In this document: positions 18,124-26,350 of the stretch, piece by piece
Position numbering within the stretch: the first letter of the stretch is position 1
How the letters are laid out: every line of letters starts with the position of its first letter
Assembly: GCF_001182895.1 (NCBI RefSeq)
Contig: NZ_LFQR01000103.1
Coordinates: forward strand, 1 to 63,242
DNA from: Frateuria defendens
Lineage (GTDB): Bacteria; Pseudomonadota; Gammaproteobacteria; Xanthomonadales; Rhodanobacteraceae
Reading direction: 5' to 3'
DNA length: 63,242 nt
The notes under the pieces: model-generated
Seen by the model: the letters and a program-made list of their open reading frames with translations, nothing else
Databases searched by the model: none
Told to the model about the DNA's origin: nothing
Made by a program: the position numbers and the translations under genes

Positions 18124-18206
18124 TGTAAGGAGCGCGCCTTGCGCGCGACCGCGGAGCCACGATGCCCCCGCTGCGTAGGCTTGTCGCGCGCGAGCGCGCT
18201 CCTACA
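18124..18206. repeat. REP-like extragenic palindrome, copy A
   Basis: An 83-bp element with near-perfect terminal inverted arms: TGTAAGGAGCGCGCC at the left, GCGCGCTCCTACA at the right. The loop contains GCTGCGTAGGCTT, the reverse complement of the matching part in copy B. It fills the yggS-xylB gap and its right end contains the xylB stop codon (CTA at 18202-18204). It probably acts as a bidirectional hairpin at convergent gene ends. Confidence 0.9.
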
Positions 18207-19713
18207 ATTGCCGGGGCACCGCCGGGGTCGACGGGTATTCCCGCTGCAACACCGCCAGGTAATCGCGATAGGCCGTTGCGTAGGCGTCCACCTGTTCCGC
18301 CCGCGGGCGCGTCACCGTGTCGGCATGCAGGTCGACGGCCTCGGCGCACAGTTCGGACAGGGGGCGTCCTTCGCCCTGCAGGTGGCTTTCGCACCAGGCC
18401 GCCTGCAACGCCGCGCCCAGTGCGGCCGCCTCACCGACCTGCGGGCAGGCCAGTTCGGCGTTCATCACGTCGGCCACGATCTGCCGCCAGACCGGGCTCT
18501 TCGCGCCGCCGCCGGTGAGGCGGATGCCGCGCGGGACGATGCCGAGCCCGCCCAGCAGGTCCAGCCCGTAGCGCAGGCCGAAGGTGGCGCCCTCGACCAC
18601 GGCCCGGCACAGGTTCTCCGGGCGCAGGTTGTGGCCGTCCAGGCCGTGGAAGCTGCCGCGGGCCTCCGGCAGCGCGGGCACGCGCTCGCCGCTGAAGAAG
18701 GGCAGCGCCACGACGCCGCCCGCGCCGACCGGCGCGCGTGCCACGGCCTCGTTGAACGCGGCCACGTCCAGGCCGAACAGCTGCCGCACCTGGGTGGTGG
18801 CCGAGGTCACGTTCATGGTGCACACCAGCGGCAGCCAGCCGCCGTGGCTGGCGCAGAAATTGGCCACCAGCCCGTTGCCGGAGACGGCCGGCCGGTCGGT
18901 GCAGGCGTACAGCGTGCCGGAGGTGCCCAGGCTCAGCGTGAGCGTGCCCGGCTCGATGTTGCCGGTGCCGATGGCGCCCATCATGTTGTCGCCGCCGCCG
19001 GCGGCCACCACCACGTCGGGCCCCAACCCGAGCCGTGCGGCGACCTCGGCGCGCACGCGGCCGACGGGTTCGTGCGGGGCGATAAGGCGGGGCAGCACGC
19101 GGGCCGGGTCGAGTTCCGGCGCGACCAGCGCGAACACGTCCTCGCGCCAGGCCCGGCGGCGGGTGTCGAAATAGCCGGTGCCGGAGGCGTCGCCCGCTTC
19201 GGCGCAGCGTTCGCCGGTGAGATGGAAGTTCAGGTAATCGTGCGGCAGCAGGATGGTGGCGATGCGTGCGTAGGCCTCGCGATGGTGCTTGCGCAGCCAT
19301 GCCACCTTGGAGGCGGTGTAGCCGGGCTGCAACAGCAGGCCGAGCTTGTCGAGGCAGCCGGCGGGGCCGCCCAGGGCCTCGATCAGGGCCGTGTTTTCCG
19401 CCGCCGATTCGGTGTCGTTCCAGAGCTTGCCCGGGTACACCGGCACGCCCTGCGCATCGAGCGCCACCATGCCGTGCTGCTGGCCGGAGACGCCGATGGC
19501 GCGGATCGCGCCGGCGGCGATGCCGGCCTGCGCCACCGCTGCGGCGAAAGCCTGTTCGAAGGCGTCGATCCACCACTGCGGCGGCTGCTCGCGACGCCCG
19601 TGCGGGCCGCTGATCAGTTCATGGGCGCTGCTCGCTTCGCCGACGATGCGCAGCCGCTCGTCGACGACCACGACCTTGGTGCTCTGCGTGCCGCAATCCA
19701 CGCCTACGTACAT
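18202..19713 (-). CDS. xylB: xylulokinase (FGGY family)
   Basis: Sugar kinase of 503 residues that phosphorylates D-xylulose, or a related ketose made by the neighbouring polyol dehydrogenase, to feed the pentose phosphate route. The start MYVGVDCGTQSTKVVVVD holds the phosphate-1 loop. Other sites are VSGQQHGMVALD, KLWNDTES, GGGDNMMGAIG (catalytic Asp) and RLTGGGAKSPVWRQIVAD (adenosine loop). AGGAG sits 8 bases before the ATG. It corresponds to mtlY of the Pseudomonas mannitol operon. The stop codon lies in the REP copy that follows. Confidence 0.94.
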   Translation of the reverse strand: MYVGVDCGTQSTKVVVVDERLRIVGEASSAHELISGPHGRREQPPQWWIDAFEQAFAAAVAQAGIAAGAIRAIGVSGQQHGMVALDAQGVPVYPGKLWNDTESAAENTALIEALGGPAGCLDKLGLLLQPGYTASKVAWLRKHHREAYARIATILLPHDYLNFHLTGERCAEAGDASGTGYFDTRRRAWREDVFALVAPELDPARVLPRLIAPHEPVGRVRAEVAARLGLGPDVVVAAGGGDNMMGAIGTGNIEPGTLTLSLGTSGTLYACTDRPAVSGNGLVANFCASHGGWLPLVCTMNVTSATTQVRQLFGLDVAAFNEAVARAPVGAGGVVALPFFSGERVPALPEARGSFHGLDGHNLRPENLCRAVVEGATFGLRYGLDLLGGLGIVPRGIRLTGGGAKSPVWRQIVADVMNAELACPQVGEAAALGAALQAAWCESHLQGEGRPLSELCAEAVDLHADTVTRPRAEQVDAYATAYRDYLAVLQREYPSTPAVPRQL

Positions 19714-19796
19714 GCCTCATGCTCCTGTTGCGTAGGGATGCCGGGAGTCGTCGCCATCGCCGAGAGCCTACCCGGTATTTTCATCCGCGATGGTCC

Positions 19797-19879
19797 TGTA
19801 GGAGCGCGCCTTGCGCGCGACAAGCCTACGCAGCGGTGACGCCGCAACTCTGCGGTCGCGCGCAAGGCGCGCTCCTACA
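19797..19879. repeat. REP-like extragenic palindrome, copy B
   Basis: An 83-bp element in the 194-bp gap between the dehydrogenase and xylB genes, inside the polyol operon. The arms TGTAGGAGCGCGCC and GGCGCGCTCCTACA are exact complements, continued by TTGCGCGCGAC and GTCGCGCGCAA, about 25 bp in all. The loop begins AAGCCTACGCAGCGG. Relative to copy A it is inverted. Confidence 0.92.
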
Positions 19880-19907
19880 GGCGGATGGGGACGCTCGCGA
19901 TTGTGCT

Positions 19908-21377
19908 TCAGCGCAGGGCTTCGAGCGTGGCGCGGGCGCCGCGCTCGTGCAGCGAGGCGAGCGTGTGCGTGTAGGCCTCGACGAAGCGGGGGTTGTCCAC
20001 CAGGTCGCCGAAGATGTCCCGGTCCTCGACGAAGGCCAGCGGCTGCGCGCGGTTCCTGCGGGCGGCGGCCTGCAGCTTCTCCTTCAAGCGGTCGACCACG
20101 AGGATCGGCTGGCCCTGCTCGTCCACGCCCTCGGCGTAGCGCGCCCAGCTCGCCACCACCGCCACCGCGCGCCGGATCTCGCCGCCGCGTTCGAGCTGCT
20201 CGCGGATCACCGGCAGCAGCCATTTCGGGATGCGGTCGCTGCTCTCCGCGCACAGCCGCGCCAGCGTGTCGCGGATCTGCGGGTTGGCGAAGCGGCGGAT
20301 CAGCGTGTGCTTGTAGTCGGTGAGGTCCACACCCGGCACCGGCGCCAGGGTCGGCGTGGCCTCCTCGTTCATGTAGCCCAGCAGGAACCCGACGAACAGC
20401 GGGTCCTGGCAGACCTCGTGCGCGTAGCGGTAGCCGGCCAGGTAGCCGAAGTAGGTCAGTGCCTGGTGGCTGGCGTTGAGCAGGCGCAGCTTCATCAGCT
20501 CGTAGGGGCGCACGTCCTCGACCAGCTGCACGCCGACCTCCTCGAACGGCGGCCGGCCCTGGTCGAAGTGATCCTCCAGCACCCACTGCACGAACGGCTC
20601 GCACACTACCGGCCAGCGGTCGTCCAGGCCGAAGCGCTCGCGCACTGCCTCGCGGTCGGCGTCGGTGGTGACCGGCGTGATGCGGTCCACCATGGCGTTG
20701 GGGAAGGGGACGTGCTCGTCCATCCAGGCGCCCAGCTCGGGGCTCTTGCGGCGGGCGAAGGCGGTGAACATGCGCCGCGCCACGTCTCCGTTGCCCTCGA
20801 TGTTGTCGCACGACATCAGGGTGAACGGCGGCACGCCCTGCCGGCGCCGGCGCGCCAGCGCCTCGGTGATCAGGCCGAAGGTGGTGCGGGGCACGGCGCC
20901 GTCCGCCAGGTCGTGGATCACGTCGGGGTTGCCGAAGTCGAACTCGCCGGTGACGTGGTGGAAGTTGTAGCCGCCCTCGGTCACGGTGAGCGAGACGATG
21001 CGCACCGCCGGGTCGGCCATCAGCGCGATCACCGCCTCCGGGTCGTCGGGCGCGTAGCGGTAGTCGAGTAGGCTGCCGATCACGCGCGGCTCCCACTGGC
21101 CGTCGGCGTGCTTGATCACCAGCGTGTACAGGCCGTCCTGGGCCTTGAGCGCCTGCTCCATCAGGCGGTCTTCCGGCATCACGCCGACGCCGCAGACGCC
21201 CCAGTCCAGCGCCTTGCCCGCGTTCATCAGCCGGTCCAGGTACATGGCCTGGTGCGAGCGGTGGAAGCCGCCCACGCCGAAATGCACGATGCCGACGCGC
21301 AGCTGCGAACGGTCGTAGGCGGGGATGGCCACCGCATCGGGCAGCTGTGCGAGCGTGGCCGCGTTGAGCGGGAACAT
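19908..21377 (-). CDS. mtlD: mannitol dehydrogenase family protein
   Basis: NAD-dependent long-chain polyol dehydrogenase of 489 residues, probably oxidising mannitol to fructose (or arabitol to xylulose, which would suit the xylulokinase). The N-terminal Rossmann motif is GIVHFGVGGFHRSHQA, and TLMSCDNIEGNG is conserved. The catalytic signature MKLRLLNASHQALTY carries the Lys, Asn and His triad. The start at 21377 follows AGGAG with 12-base spacing. It lies between the transporter ATPase and xylB genes, as in mtlEFGKDY of Pseudomonas fluorescens. Confidence 0.94.
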   Translation of the reverse strand: MFPLNAATLAQLPDAVAIPAYDRSQLRVGIVHFGVGGFHRSHQAMYLDRLMNAGKALDWGVCGVGVMPEDRLMEQALKAQDGLYTLVIKHADGQWEPRVIGSLLDYRYAPDDPEAVIALMADPAVRIVSLTVTEGGYNFHHVTGEFDFGNPDVIHDLADGAVPRTTFGLITEALARRRRQGVPPFTLMSCDNIEGNGDVARRMFTAFARRKSPELGAWMDEHVPFPNAMVDRITPVTTDADREAVRERFGLDDRWPVVCEPFVQWVLEDHFDQGRPPFEEVGVQLVEDVRPYELMKLRLLNASHQALTYFGYLAGYRYAHEVCQDPLFVGFLLGYMNEEATPTLAPVPGVDLTDYKHTLIRRFANPQIRDTLARLCAESSDRIPKWLLPVIREQLERGGEIRRAVAVVASWARYAEGVDEQGQPILVVDRLKEKLQAAARRNRAQPLAFVEDRDIFGDLVDNPRFVEAYTHTLASLHERGARATLEALR

Positions 21378-21442
21378 GGCTTGGGTTTCTCCTGGCATGC
21401 CGGCGAGCCCTGGGTGGCGGATGGGGGAATGGATGGCGCGCG

Positions 21443-22564
21443 TCAGGCTTGCGCCGGCAGGCCCAGTGCCTGCCCGGTCTGCGCGTCGAACAGGTGCAGC
21501 ACGTCGGCGGCGCAGGTGAGCGCGATCGGCTGGCCCATCTCGACGGCGATCGCGCTGTCCAGCTGGGCGGTGATGCGCTGGCCGCCCACGTCCACCTGCA
21601 CCATGGTGGTGGAACCCAGCGGCTCGACCACGTCGACCTTGCCGGCGAGGTGGTTGGCCGCCTGCGCGTCGCCGCTCCCGCACCACTTGAGGTGCTCCGG
21701 GCGCACGCCCACCAGCACCGTCGCGCCGGCCTTGCCGGCCAGGCCGGCCGCGCGCGCGTCGCCGGCGCGGAAGCGGTAACCCTCGCCCTGCAGCGAGCGC
21801 GCATCGTCGCCGACCGTGGCGGGCAGGAAGTTCATCGACGGCGTGCCGATGAAGCCGGCCACGAAGGTGTTCACCGGCTGCGCGTACAGCTCGTGCGGCG
21901 TGGCGATCTGCTGCACGTTGCCGTCCAGCATCACCACGATGCGCTGGCCCATGGTCATCGCCTCGACCTGGTCGTGGGTGACGTAGAAGGTGGTGACGCC
22001 GAGCGAGCGGTGCAGCTTGATGATCTGCGCGCGCGTCTCCACGCGCAGCTTGGCGTCCAGGTTGGACAGCGGCTCGTCCATCAGGAATACCTGCGGCTGG
22101 CGCACGATGGCGCGGCCCAGCGCCACGCGCTGGCGCTGGCCACCGGAGAGCGCGCGGGGCTTGCGCTCGAGCAGGTGCTCGATGTCCAGCATCCTCGCCG
22201 CCTCACGCACGCGCTTCTCGATCTCCGCCTGGGGCAGCTTCTTCAGGCGCAGCGCGAAGGCCATGTTGCCGAACACGGTCATGTGCGGGTACAGCGCGTA
22301 GCTCTGGAACACCATGGCGATGTCGCGGTCGCGCGGGGCCACGTCGCTGACGTCGCGCCCGCCGATGCGGATGCTGCCGGCGGAGAGATCCTCCAGGCCC
22401 GCGATCATGCGCATGGTGGTGGTCTTGCCGCAGCCGGAGGGGCCCACCAGCACCACGAACTCGCCGTCGCGGGTGGTGAGGTTGAAATCGTCCACCGCGT
22501 TGGGGCCCTGGGCCTTCCTGCCTCCGTAGTTCTTGACGACGTTCTTCAGTTCAACGATGGCCAT
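21443..22564 (-). CDS. mtlK: polyol/sugar ABC transporter ATPase (UgpC/MalK type)
   Basis: Cytoplasmic ATPase of 373 residues for the polyol importer. It has Walker A GPSGCGKTT, Q-loop MVFQSYALYPHMTV, signature LSGGQRQRVALGRAI, Walker B VFLMDEPLSNLDA and H-loop YVTHDQVEAMTM. A C-terminal TOBE/regulatory domain extends from about residue 240, as in MalK-type ATPases. AGGAAA precedes the ATG. It lies 33 bp after the second permease. Gene order gives the mtlK name; specificity for mannitol is inferred from the dehydrogenase next to it. Confidence 0.94.
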   Translation of the reverse strand: MAIVELKNVVKNYGGRKAQGPNAVDDFNLTTRDGEFVVLVGPSGCGKTTTMRMIAGLEDLSAGSIRIGGRDVSDVAPRDRDIAMVFQSYALYPHMTVFGNMAFALRLKKLPQAEIEKRVREAARMLDIEHLLERKPRALSGGQRQRVALGRAIVRQPQVFLMDEPLSNLDAKLRVETRAQIIKLHRSLGVTTFYVTHDQVEAMTMGQRIVVMLDGNVQQIATPHELYAQPVNTFVAGFIGTPSMNFLPATVGDDARSLQGEGYRFRAGDARAAGLAGKAGATVLVGVRPEHLKWCGSGDAQAANHLAGKVDVVEPLGSTTMVQVDVGGQRITAQLDSAIAVEMGQPIALTCAADVLHLFDAQTGQALGLPAQA

Positions 22565-22597
22565 GGTCCGGTTTCCTGCGAGGTGGATTCGGCGGCG

Positions 22598-23422
22598 TCA
22601 CTTCACGGCGCCGAAGGTGAGGCCGCGCACCATCTGCCGCTGGGCGAACCAGCCGAGCACGACGATGGGCGTCACGGTCAGCACGGAGGCGGCGGACATC
22701 TTGGCCCAGAACAACCCTTCCGCACTCTTGAACGAGGCGATGTAGACGGCCAGCGTGGCCGCCTTGTGGTCGGTCATGGTGAGGCTCCAGAACGACTCGT
22801 TCCAGGCCAGGATCAGCGCCAGCAGGCCGGCCGAGGCGAGCCCGGGCAGGGCCAGCGGCAGCACCACCCGCCACATGGTCTGCACGGTGGCGGCGCCGTC
22901 GATGGCCGAGGCCTCCACGATGTCGCGCGGGATGTCCTTGAAGTAGGAGTAGGCCATCCACACCAGCAGCGGCAGGTTCATGGCGGTGAACAGCGCCGTC
23001 AGCCCCCACAGGTTGTCGAGCAGGCGCAGGTTCTTGTAGACGAGGAAGATCGGGATCAGCACCCCCACCGCGGGGATGAACTTGGTCGAGACCATCCACA
23101 CCAGGGTGAAGTCGGTGCGCCGGCTGGGGTAGAAGGCCATCGCGTAGGCCGCCGGCACCGCCAGCAGCAGCCCCGCCAGGGTGGACACCACGGCCGAGAA
23201 CAGCGAGTTGAAGGCGTAGTGCCAGTAGCCGCTGCCTTGCTCCAGCGCCGTGCGGAAGCTCTCCAGCGTGGGCGCGAAGGCCAGCTGCGGGGTGATCGAG
23301 AAGGCGTCCTGCTCGGTCTTGAAGGCGGTCAGCAGCATCCACAGGATCGGGAAGAACATCACCAGCGCCACCGCGTAGGCGAGCAGCGACAGCAGGACGT
23401 GGCTCGTGCGCCGGGTCTTCAT
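22598..23422 (-). CDS. mtlG: carbohydrate ABC transporter permease (MtlG/SmoG type)
   Basis: Inner-membrane permease of 274 residues with six predicted helices. The ATPase-docking EAA loop is DIVEASAIDGAATVQTMWRVVLPLALPG (core EASAIDGA...LPLALPG). TFGAVK at the C-terminus is typical of MalG-like partners. The start at 23422 overlaps the stop of the preceding permease as ATGA, which favours equal synthesis of the two subunits. It belongs to the type I sugar importers (CUT1). Confidence 0.93.
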   Translation of the reverse strand: MKTRRTSHVLLSLLAYAVALVMFFPILWMLLTAFKTEQDAFSITPQLAFAPTLESFRTALEQGSGYWHYAFNSLFSAVVSTLAGLLLAVPAAYAMAFYPSRRTDFTLVWMVSTKFIPAVGVLIPIFLVYKNLRLLDNLWGLTALFTAMNLPLLVWMAYSYFKDIPRDIVEASAIDGAATVQTMWRVVLPLALPGLASAGLLALILAWNESFWSLTMTDHKAATLAVYIASFKSAEGLFWAKMSAASVLTVTPIVVLGWFAQRQMVRGLTFGAVK

Positions 23423-24357
23423 CGTGCGCTCCCCGCGTTGAGGTTGCCGGCCACGAAGCGGATCAGGAAGAACGAGAACACGTTGGCCAGCACCACCGCG
23501 CCCACCGCCGCGGCCGAGGACAGGCCGATGTCGTACTGGAAGAAGGCGTTCTGGTAGATGTAGTAGGGCAGGTTGGTGGTCGCCGTGCCCGGGCCGCCGC
23601 TGGTGGTGGCGTAGATCTCGGCGAACGAGGTGAGGAAGAAGATGCTCTCCAGCATCACCACCACGTACAGCACCTGCCCCAGGTGCGGCACCACGATGTG
23701 GCGGAACTCCTGCCAGCGGCCGGCGCCGTCCAGCCGCGCCGCCTCGATCTGGTCCTCCGGCAGCGACTGCAGGCCGGTCAGCAGGATCAGCAGGGCGAAC
23801 GGCGTCCATTCCCAGGCGATCATGATCACGATCGACAGCATCGGCTGCTGCGCCAGCCAATCGAACGGCGCCAGCCCCAGTTCGCGGGCGAGCCAGGCGA
23901 GCAGGCCGTAGACCGGGTGGAACAGCATGTTCTTCCAGATCAGGCCGGTGACCACCGGCATCACGAAGAACGGCGAGATCGCCAGCGTGCGCGCCACGCC
24001 GCGGCCGGGGAAGGTGCGGTTGAACAGCAGCGCCAGGCCCAGCCCCAGCGCCACCGTGATCGCCAGGCAGGCCATCACCAGCACCAGGGTGTTGACCAGC
24101 GAGTGCCAGAAGGTGGGGTCGGTGAGCAGCAGCTTGTAGTTGGTGGCGCCGACGAAGTTGCGCAGCTCCGGCATCATCAGGTTGTAGTGCCGCACCGAGT
24201 AGTACAGCGTCATCGCCAGCGGCACGATCATCCACGCCAGCAGGAAGAGCGTCGCCGGCGCCATCAGCCGGCGGGTGGGCGGGCCGCTGCGGGCGCGCCG
24301 TCGCGGCGGGGCGGGCGGCGCGGTCTTGGCCAGGGCGGCCGTGGCGATGGGGCTCAT
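23419..24357 (-). CDS. mtlF: sugar ABC transporter permease (MtlF/SmoF type)
   Basis: Inner-membrane permease of 312 residues, partner of the downstream permease. A basic, Pro-rich N-terminus is followed by six to seven helices and the EAA motif DQIEAARLDGAGRWQEFRHIVVPHLG (core EAARLDGA). The ATTSGGPGTATTNLPYYIY segment is characteristic of CUT1 MalF-like subunits. It follows the binding-protein gene after 124 bases that contain a four-unit tandem repeat. Confidence 0.93.
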   Translation of the reverse strand: MSPIATAALAKTAPPAPPRRRARSGPPTRRLMAPATLFLLAWMIVPLAMTLYYSVRHYNLMMPELRNFVGATNYKLLLTDPTFWHSLVNTLVLVMACLAITVALGLGLALLFNRTFPGRGVARTLAISPFFVMPVVTGLIWKNMLFHPVYGLLAWLARELGLAPFDWLAQQPMLSIVIMIAWEWTPFALLILLTGLQSLPEDQIEAARLDGAGRWQEFRHIVVPHLGQVLYVVVMLESIFFLTSFAEIYATTSGGPGTATTNLPYYIYQNAFFQYDIGLSSAAAVGAVVLANVFSFFLIRFVAGNLNAGSAR

Positions 24358-24433
24358 GACGGGAGGCTCCGGTCGGGGAGGGCGGTGCGTGGCGGCTGCC
24401 GGGCGCGGCGGTGGACTCGTCCGGCCGCCGCGC

Positions 24434-24490
24434 GCCGGTCACGGCATGCCGATCACTGCATGCCGGTCACTGCATGGCCGGTCACTTCAT
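24434..24490. repeat. four-unit 14-bp tandem repeat at the end of the binding-protein gene
   Basis: Units of 14, 14, 14 and 15 bases: gccggtcacggcat, gccgatcactgcat, gccggtcactgcat, ggccggtcacttcat. On the minus strand each unit begins ATG, then AG or CG, then TGA. The first unit met by a ribosome contains the true TGA stop of the binding-protein gene (24482-24484). It looks like local duplication of the gene's 3' end. Confidence 0.85.
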
Positions 24491-25783
24491 GCGACCCGAC
24501 TGCATCATCAGGCGGTTGGTGAAGTCCTGGCCCTGCTTGAGCCCGTCCTCCACGCTGGTCTGGTTGGCGAGGATGCCGGCCATGATCTGGCCCACGCGGG
24601 TGCCGATGGCCTGGAACTCCGGGATGCTCACCATCTGGATGCCGGTGTAGGGCACCGGCTCGGCGGTCGGGTGGGCCGGGTCGGCCGCGGCGATCGCCTT
24701 CTCCACCAGGCCGGAGAACGGCGCCGCCTTCTGGTATTGCGCGTTGGCGTAGGTGGACTTGCGCGTGCCCGGCGGCACCGCCAGCCAGCCCTGGCTGGCG
24801 CCGATCGCGTCGATGTAGCCCTTGGAGGTGGCCCAGCCGACGAAGGCCTTGGCGGCGTCCTGGTGCTCGGACGACTTGGGCACCGCGAGCGCCCAGGTGT
24901 AGAGCCAGCTGGCGCCGCGGGTGGTGGTCTCGTGCGGGGCCTGGGCGAAGCCGACCGAGGCGGCCACCTTGGAGGTCTTGGGGTCGGAGACGTAGCCGGC
25001 GGCGACGGTGGCGTCCACCCACATCGCGCACTGGCCGCGGGCGAACAGCGTCTCCGACTCGGTGAAGCCGTTGGAGGTCACGCCGGGCGGGCCGTACTTC
25101 TGCAGCAGGGTCTTGTAGGCGGTGGCGGCCTTGTTCCAGGCCGGGGAGGTCAGCTGCGGCTTCCAGTCCAGGTCGAACCAGCGTCCGCCGTAGGCGTTCA
25201 CCATGGTGCCGAACAGCGCCATGTTCTCGCCCCAGCCGGGCAGGCCGCGCAGGCAGATGCCGTAGGTGCCCTCGGCCGGCTTGTGCAGCTTCTGGGCGAA
25301 GCCTTCCACCTGGGTCCAGGTCGGGTTCTCCGGCATGGTCAGGCCGGCCTTCTGGAACAGGTCCTTGCGGTAGTAGGTCATGGAGGATTCGGCGTAGAAC
25401 GGCAGCGCGTAGAGCTTGCCGCCGCTGGAGAGGCCCTCGCGCACCGAGCCGACGAGGTCGTCCACGCCGTAGCTGGCGGGCAGGCCGTCCATCGGCAGCA
25501 GCCAGCCGTTCTTGGCCCAGATCGGCGTCTCGTAGTTGCTCACCGTGATCACGTCGTACTGGCCGGCGCCGCTGGCGATGTCGGTGGTGATCTTCTGCCG
25601 CAGCTCGTTCTCCGGCAGCGTCACGAAGTGCACCTTGACGTCCGGGTGCGCCTTCTCGAACTGCGCGGTCATCTTCTGCATCGTCACCATGTCGGGGTTG
25701 TTCACCGTCGCCACCGTGATCTCGGTCTGCGCGGCGGCGGCCGATGCGACGCTCATGCCTGCTGCCAATAGAAGCCATTTCAT
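24482..25783 (-). CDS. mtlE: polyol/sugar ABC transporter substrate-binding protein
   Basis: Periplasmic binding protein of 433 residues (family 1 extracellular solute-binding), the first gene of the polyol uptake operon. The signal peptide MKWLLLAAGMSVASAAAA is followed by QTEITVATVNNPDM. MTYYRKDLFQKAGL and the aromatic-rich central part fit SmoE/MtlE proteins. AGGAG lies 7 bases before the ATG. Its C-terminus ends QSGRMK with the stop inside a tandem repeat. The ligand is probably mannitol, sorbitol or arabitol, by operon context. Confidence 0.93.
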   Translation of the reverse strand: MKWLLLAAGMSVASAAAAQTEITVATVNNPDMVTMQKMTAQFEKAHPDVKVHFVTLPENELRQKITTDIASGAGQYDVITVSNYETPIWAKNGWLLPMDGLPASYGVDDLVGSVREGLSSGGKLYALPFYAESSMTYYRKDLFQKAGLTMPENPTWTQVEGFAQKLHKPAEGTYGICLRGLPGWGENMALFGTMVNAYGGRWFDLDWKPQLTSPAWNKAATAYKTLLQKYGPPGVTSNGFTESETLFARGQCAMWVDATVAAGYVSDPKTSKVAASVGFAQAPHETTTRGASWLYTWALAVPKSSEHQDAAKAFVGWATSKGYIDAIGASQGWLAVPPGTRKSTYANAQYQKAAPFSGLVEKAIAAADPAHPTAEPVPYTGIQMVSIPEFQAIGTRVGQIMAGILANQTSVEDGLKQGQDFTNRLMMQSGRMK

Positions 25784-26021
25784 CGTGGTTCTCCTGGTTG
25801 TGCGGCAGGCGAGTGCATCGCCCGCGACGGGGTGCGGCGAGTGGTCGGCGCGGCCTTGCGCGAGTGCCCGGTTCCGCCCGCGGCGGTCGCGCCTGCCGCG
25901 GGCCGGCGCGATGGCGTCCGGGCGGCCCGTCACGCCGCCGTCCAAGATCGAGAACGCGGTCGATGGCCTTTCGCGGGGGCATTGCCACTGGGGCCATTTG
26001 GACGGGGAATCATGACCGCGC

Positions 26022-26067
26022 TCCATAACCAAAGCATTACTTTTGATCAATTGAGATCATTTGATCA
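26022..26067 (-). promoter_or_regulatory. candidate promoter and operator of the polyol operon
   Basis: On the minus strand, TTGATC (26045-26050) and TATGGA (26022-26027) stand 17 bases apart like a sigma-70 -35/-10 pair. Over and beside the -35 are two copies of TTTGATCA (26042-26049 and 26060-26067) and the 12-mer GATCATTTGATC (26055-26066). This would give a leader of about 230 bases before mtlE. The promoter is predicted by eye. Confidence 0.6.
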
Positions 26068-26125
26068 GAGTGCGCGGCGATGGTATCGGCGGGTTTTTCG
26101 AGGTGTCAACGCTATTTTTGGTGAA

Positions 26126-26157
26126 AGTTGGCGGCAACTCATTGTTGCAAGGCAACA
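26126..26157. promoter_or_regulatory. pair of palindromes in the mtlE-sorC spacer
   Basis: AGTTG-GCGG-CAACT (26126-26139) and TGTTGC-AAG-GCAACA (26143-26157) lie side by side and share the TTG..CAA core. They sit in an AT-rich island between the two candidate operators. They could be further regulator sites or an RNA hairpin. The rest of the 25784-26350 spacer nearest mtlE is GC-rich with nothing I can identify. Confidence 0.4.
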
Positions 26158-26238
26158 TTTTTTGGGGGTCGGGTGTGGTTATTTTAGTGATGCATGGGAT
26201 TTTGTTTCCATGCTGCAACTGTGCAAAAGAGCACTAAA

Positions 26239-26250
26239 GATCAAATGATC
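26239..26250. promoter_or_regulatory. second operator copy near the SorC-type regulator
   Basis: GATCAAATGATC is the exact reverse complement of GATCATTTGATC at 26055-26066. It lies about 100 bases before the chosen start of the regulator gene, so the two divergent genes each have one copy. This is a likely autoregulation site for the SorC-family protein. Confidence 0.6.
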
Positions 26251-26350
26251 GACTTTCGATAGGATAGGGGCGCCTCGCCATGGCCCGGGAATGACGGAAA
26301 TTCGAGAGGGGTGGCGCACCGCCCAGCCACGGCGCGTACCGGCCCCTGCC

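Noticed and set aside
26291-26350. Upstream in-frame ATG (26291) as start of the SorC-type regulator
   Set aside because: The extra residues (MTEIREGWRTAQPRRVPAPA) are outside the family and there is no ribosome-binding site; kept only as an alternative.
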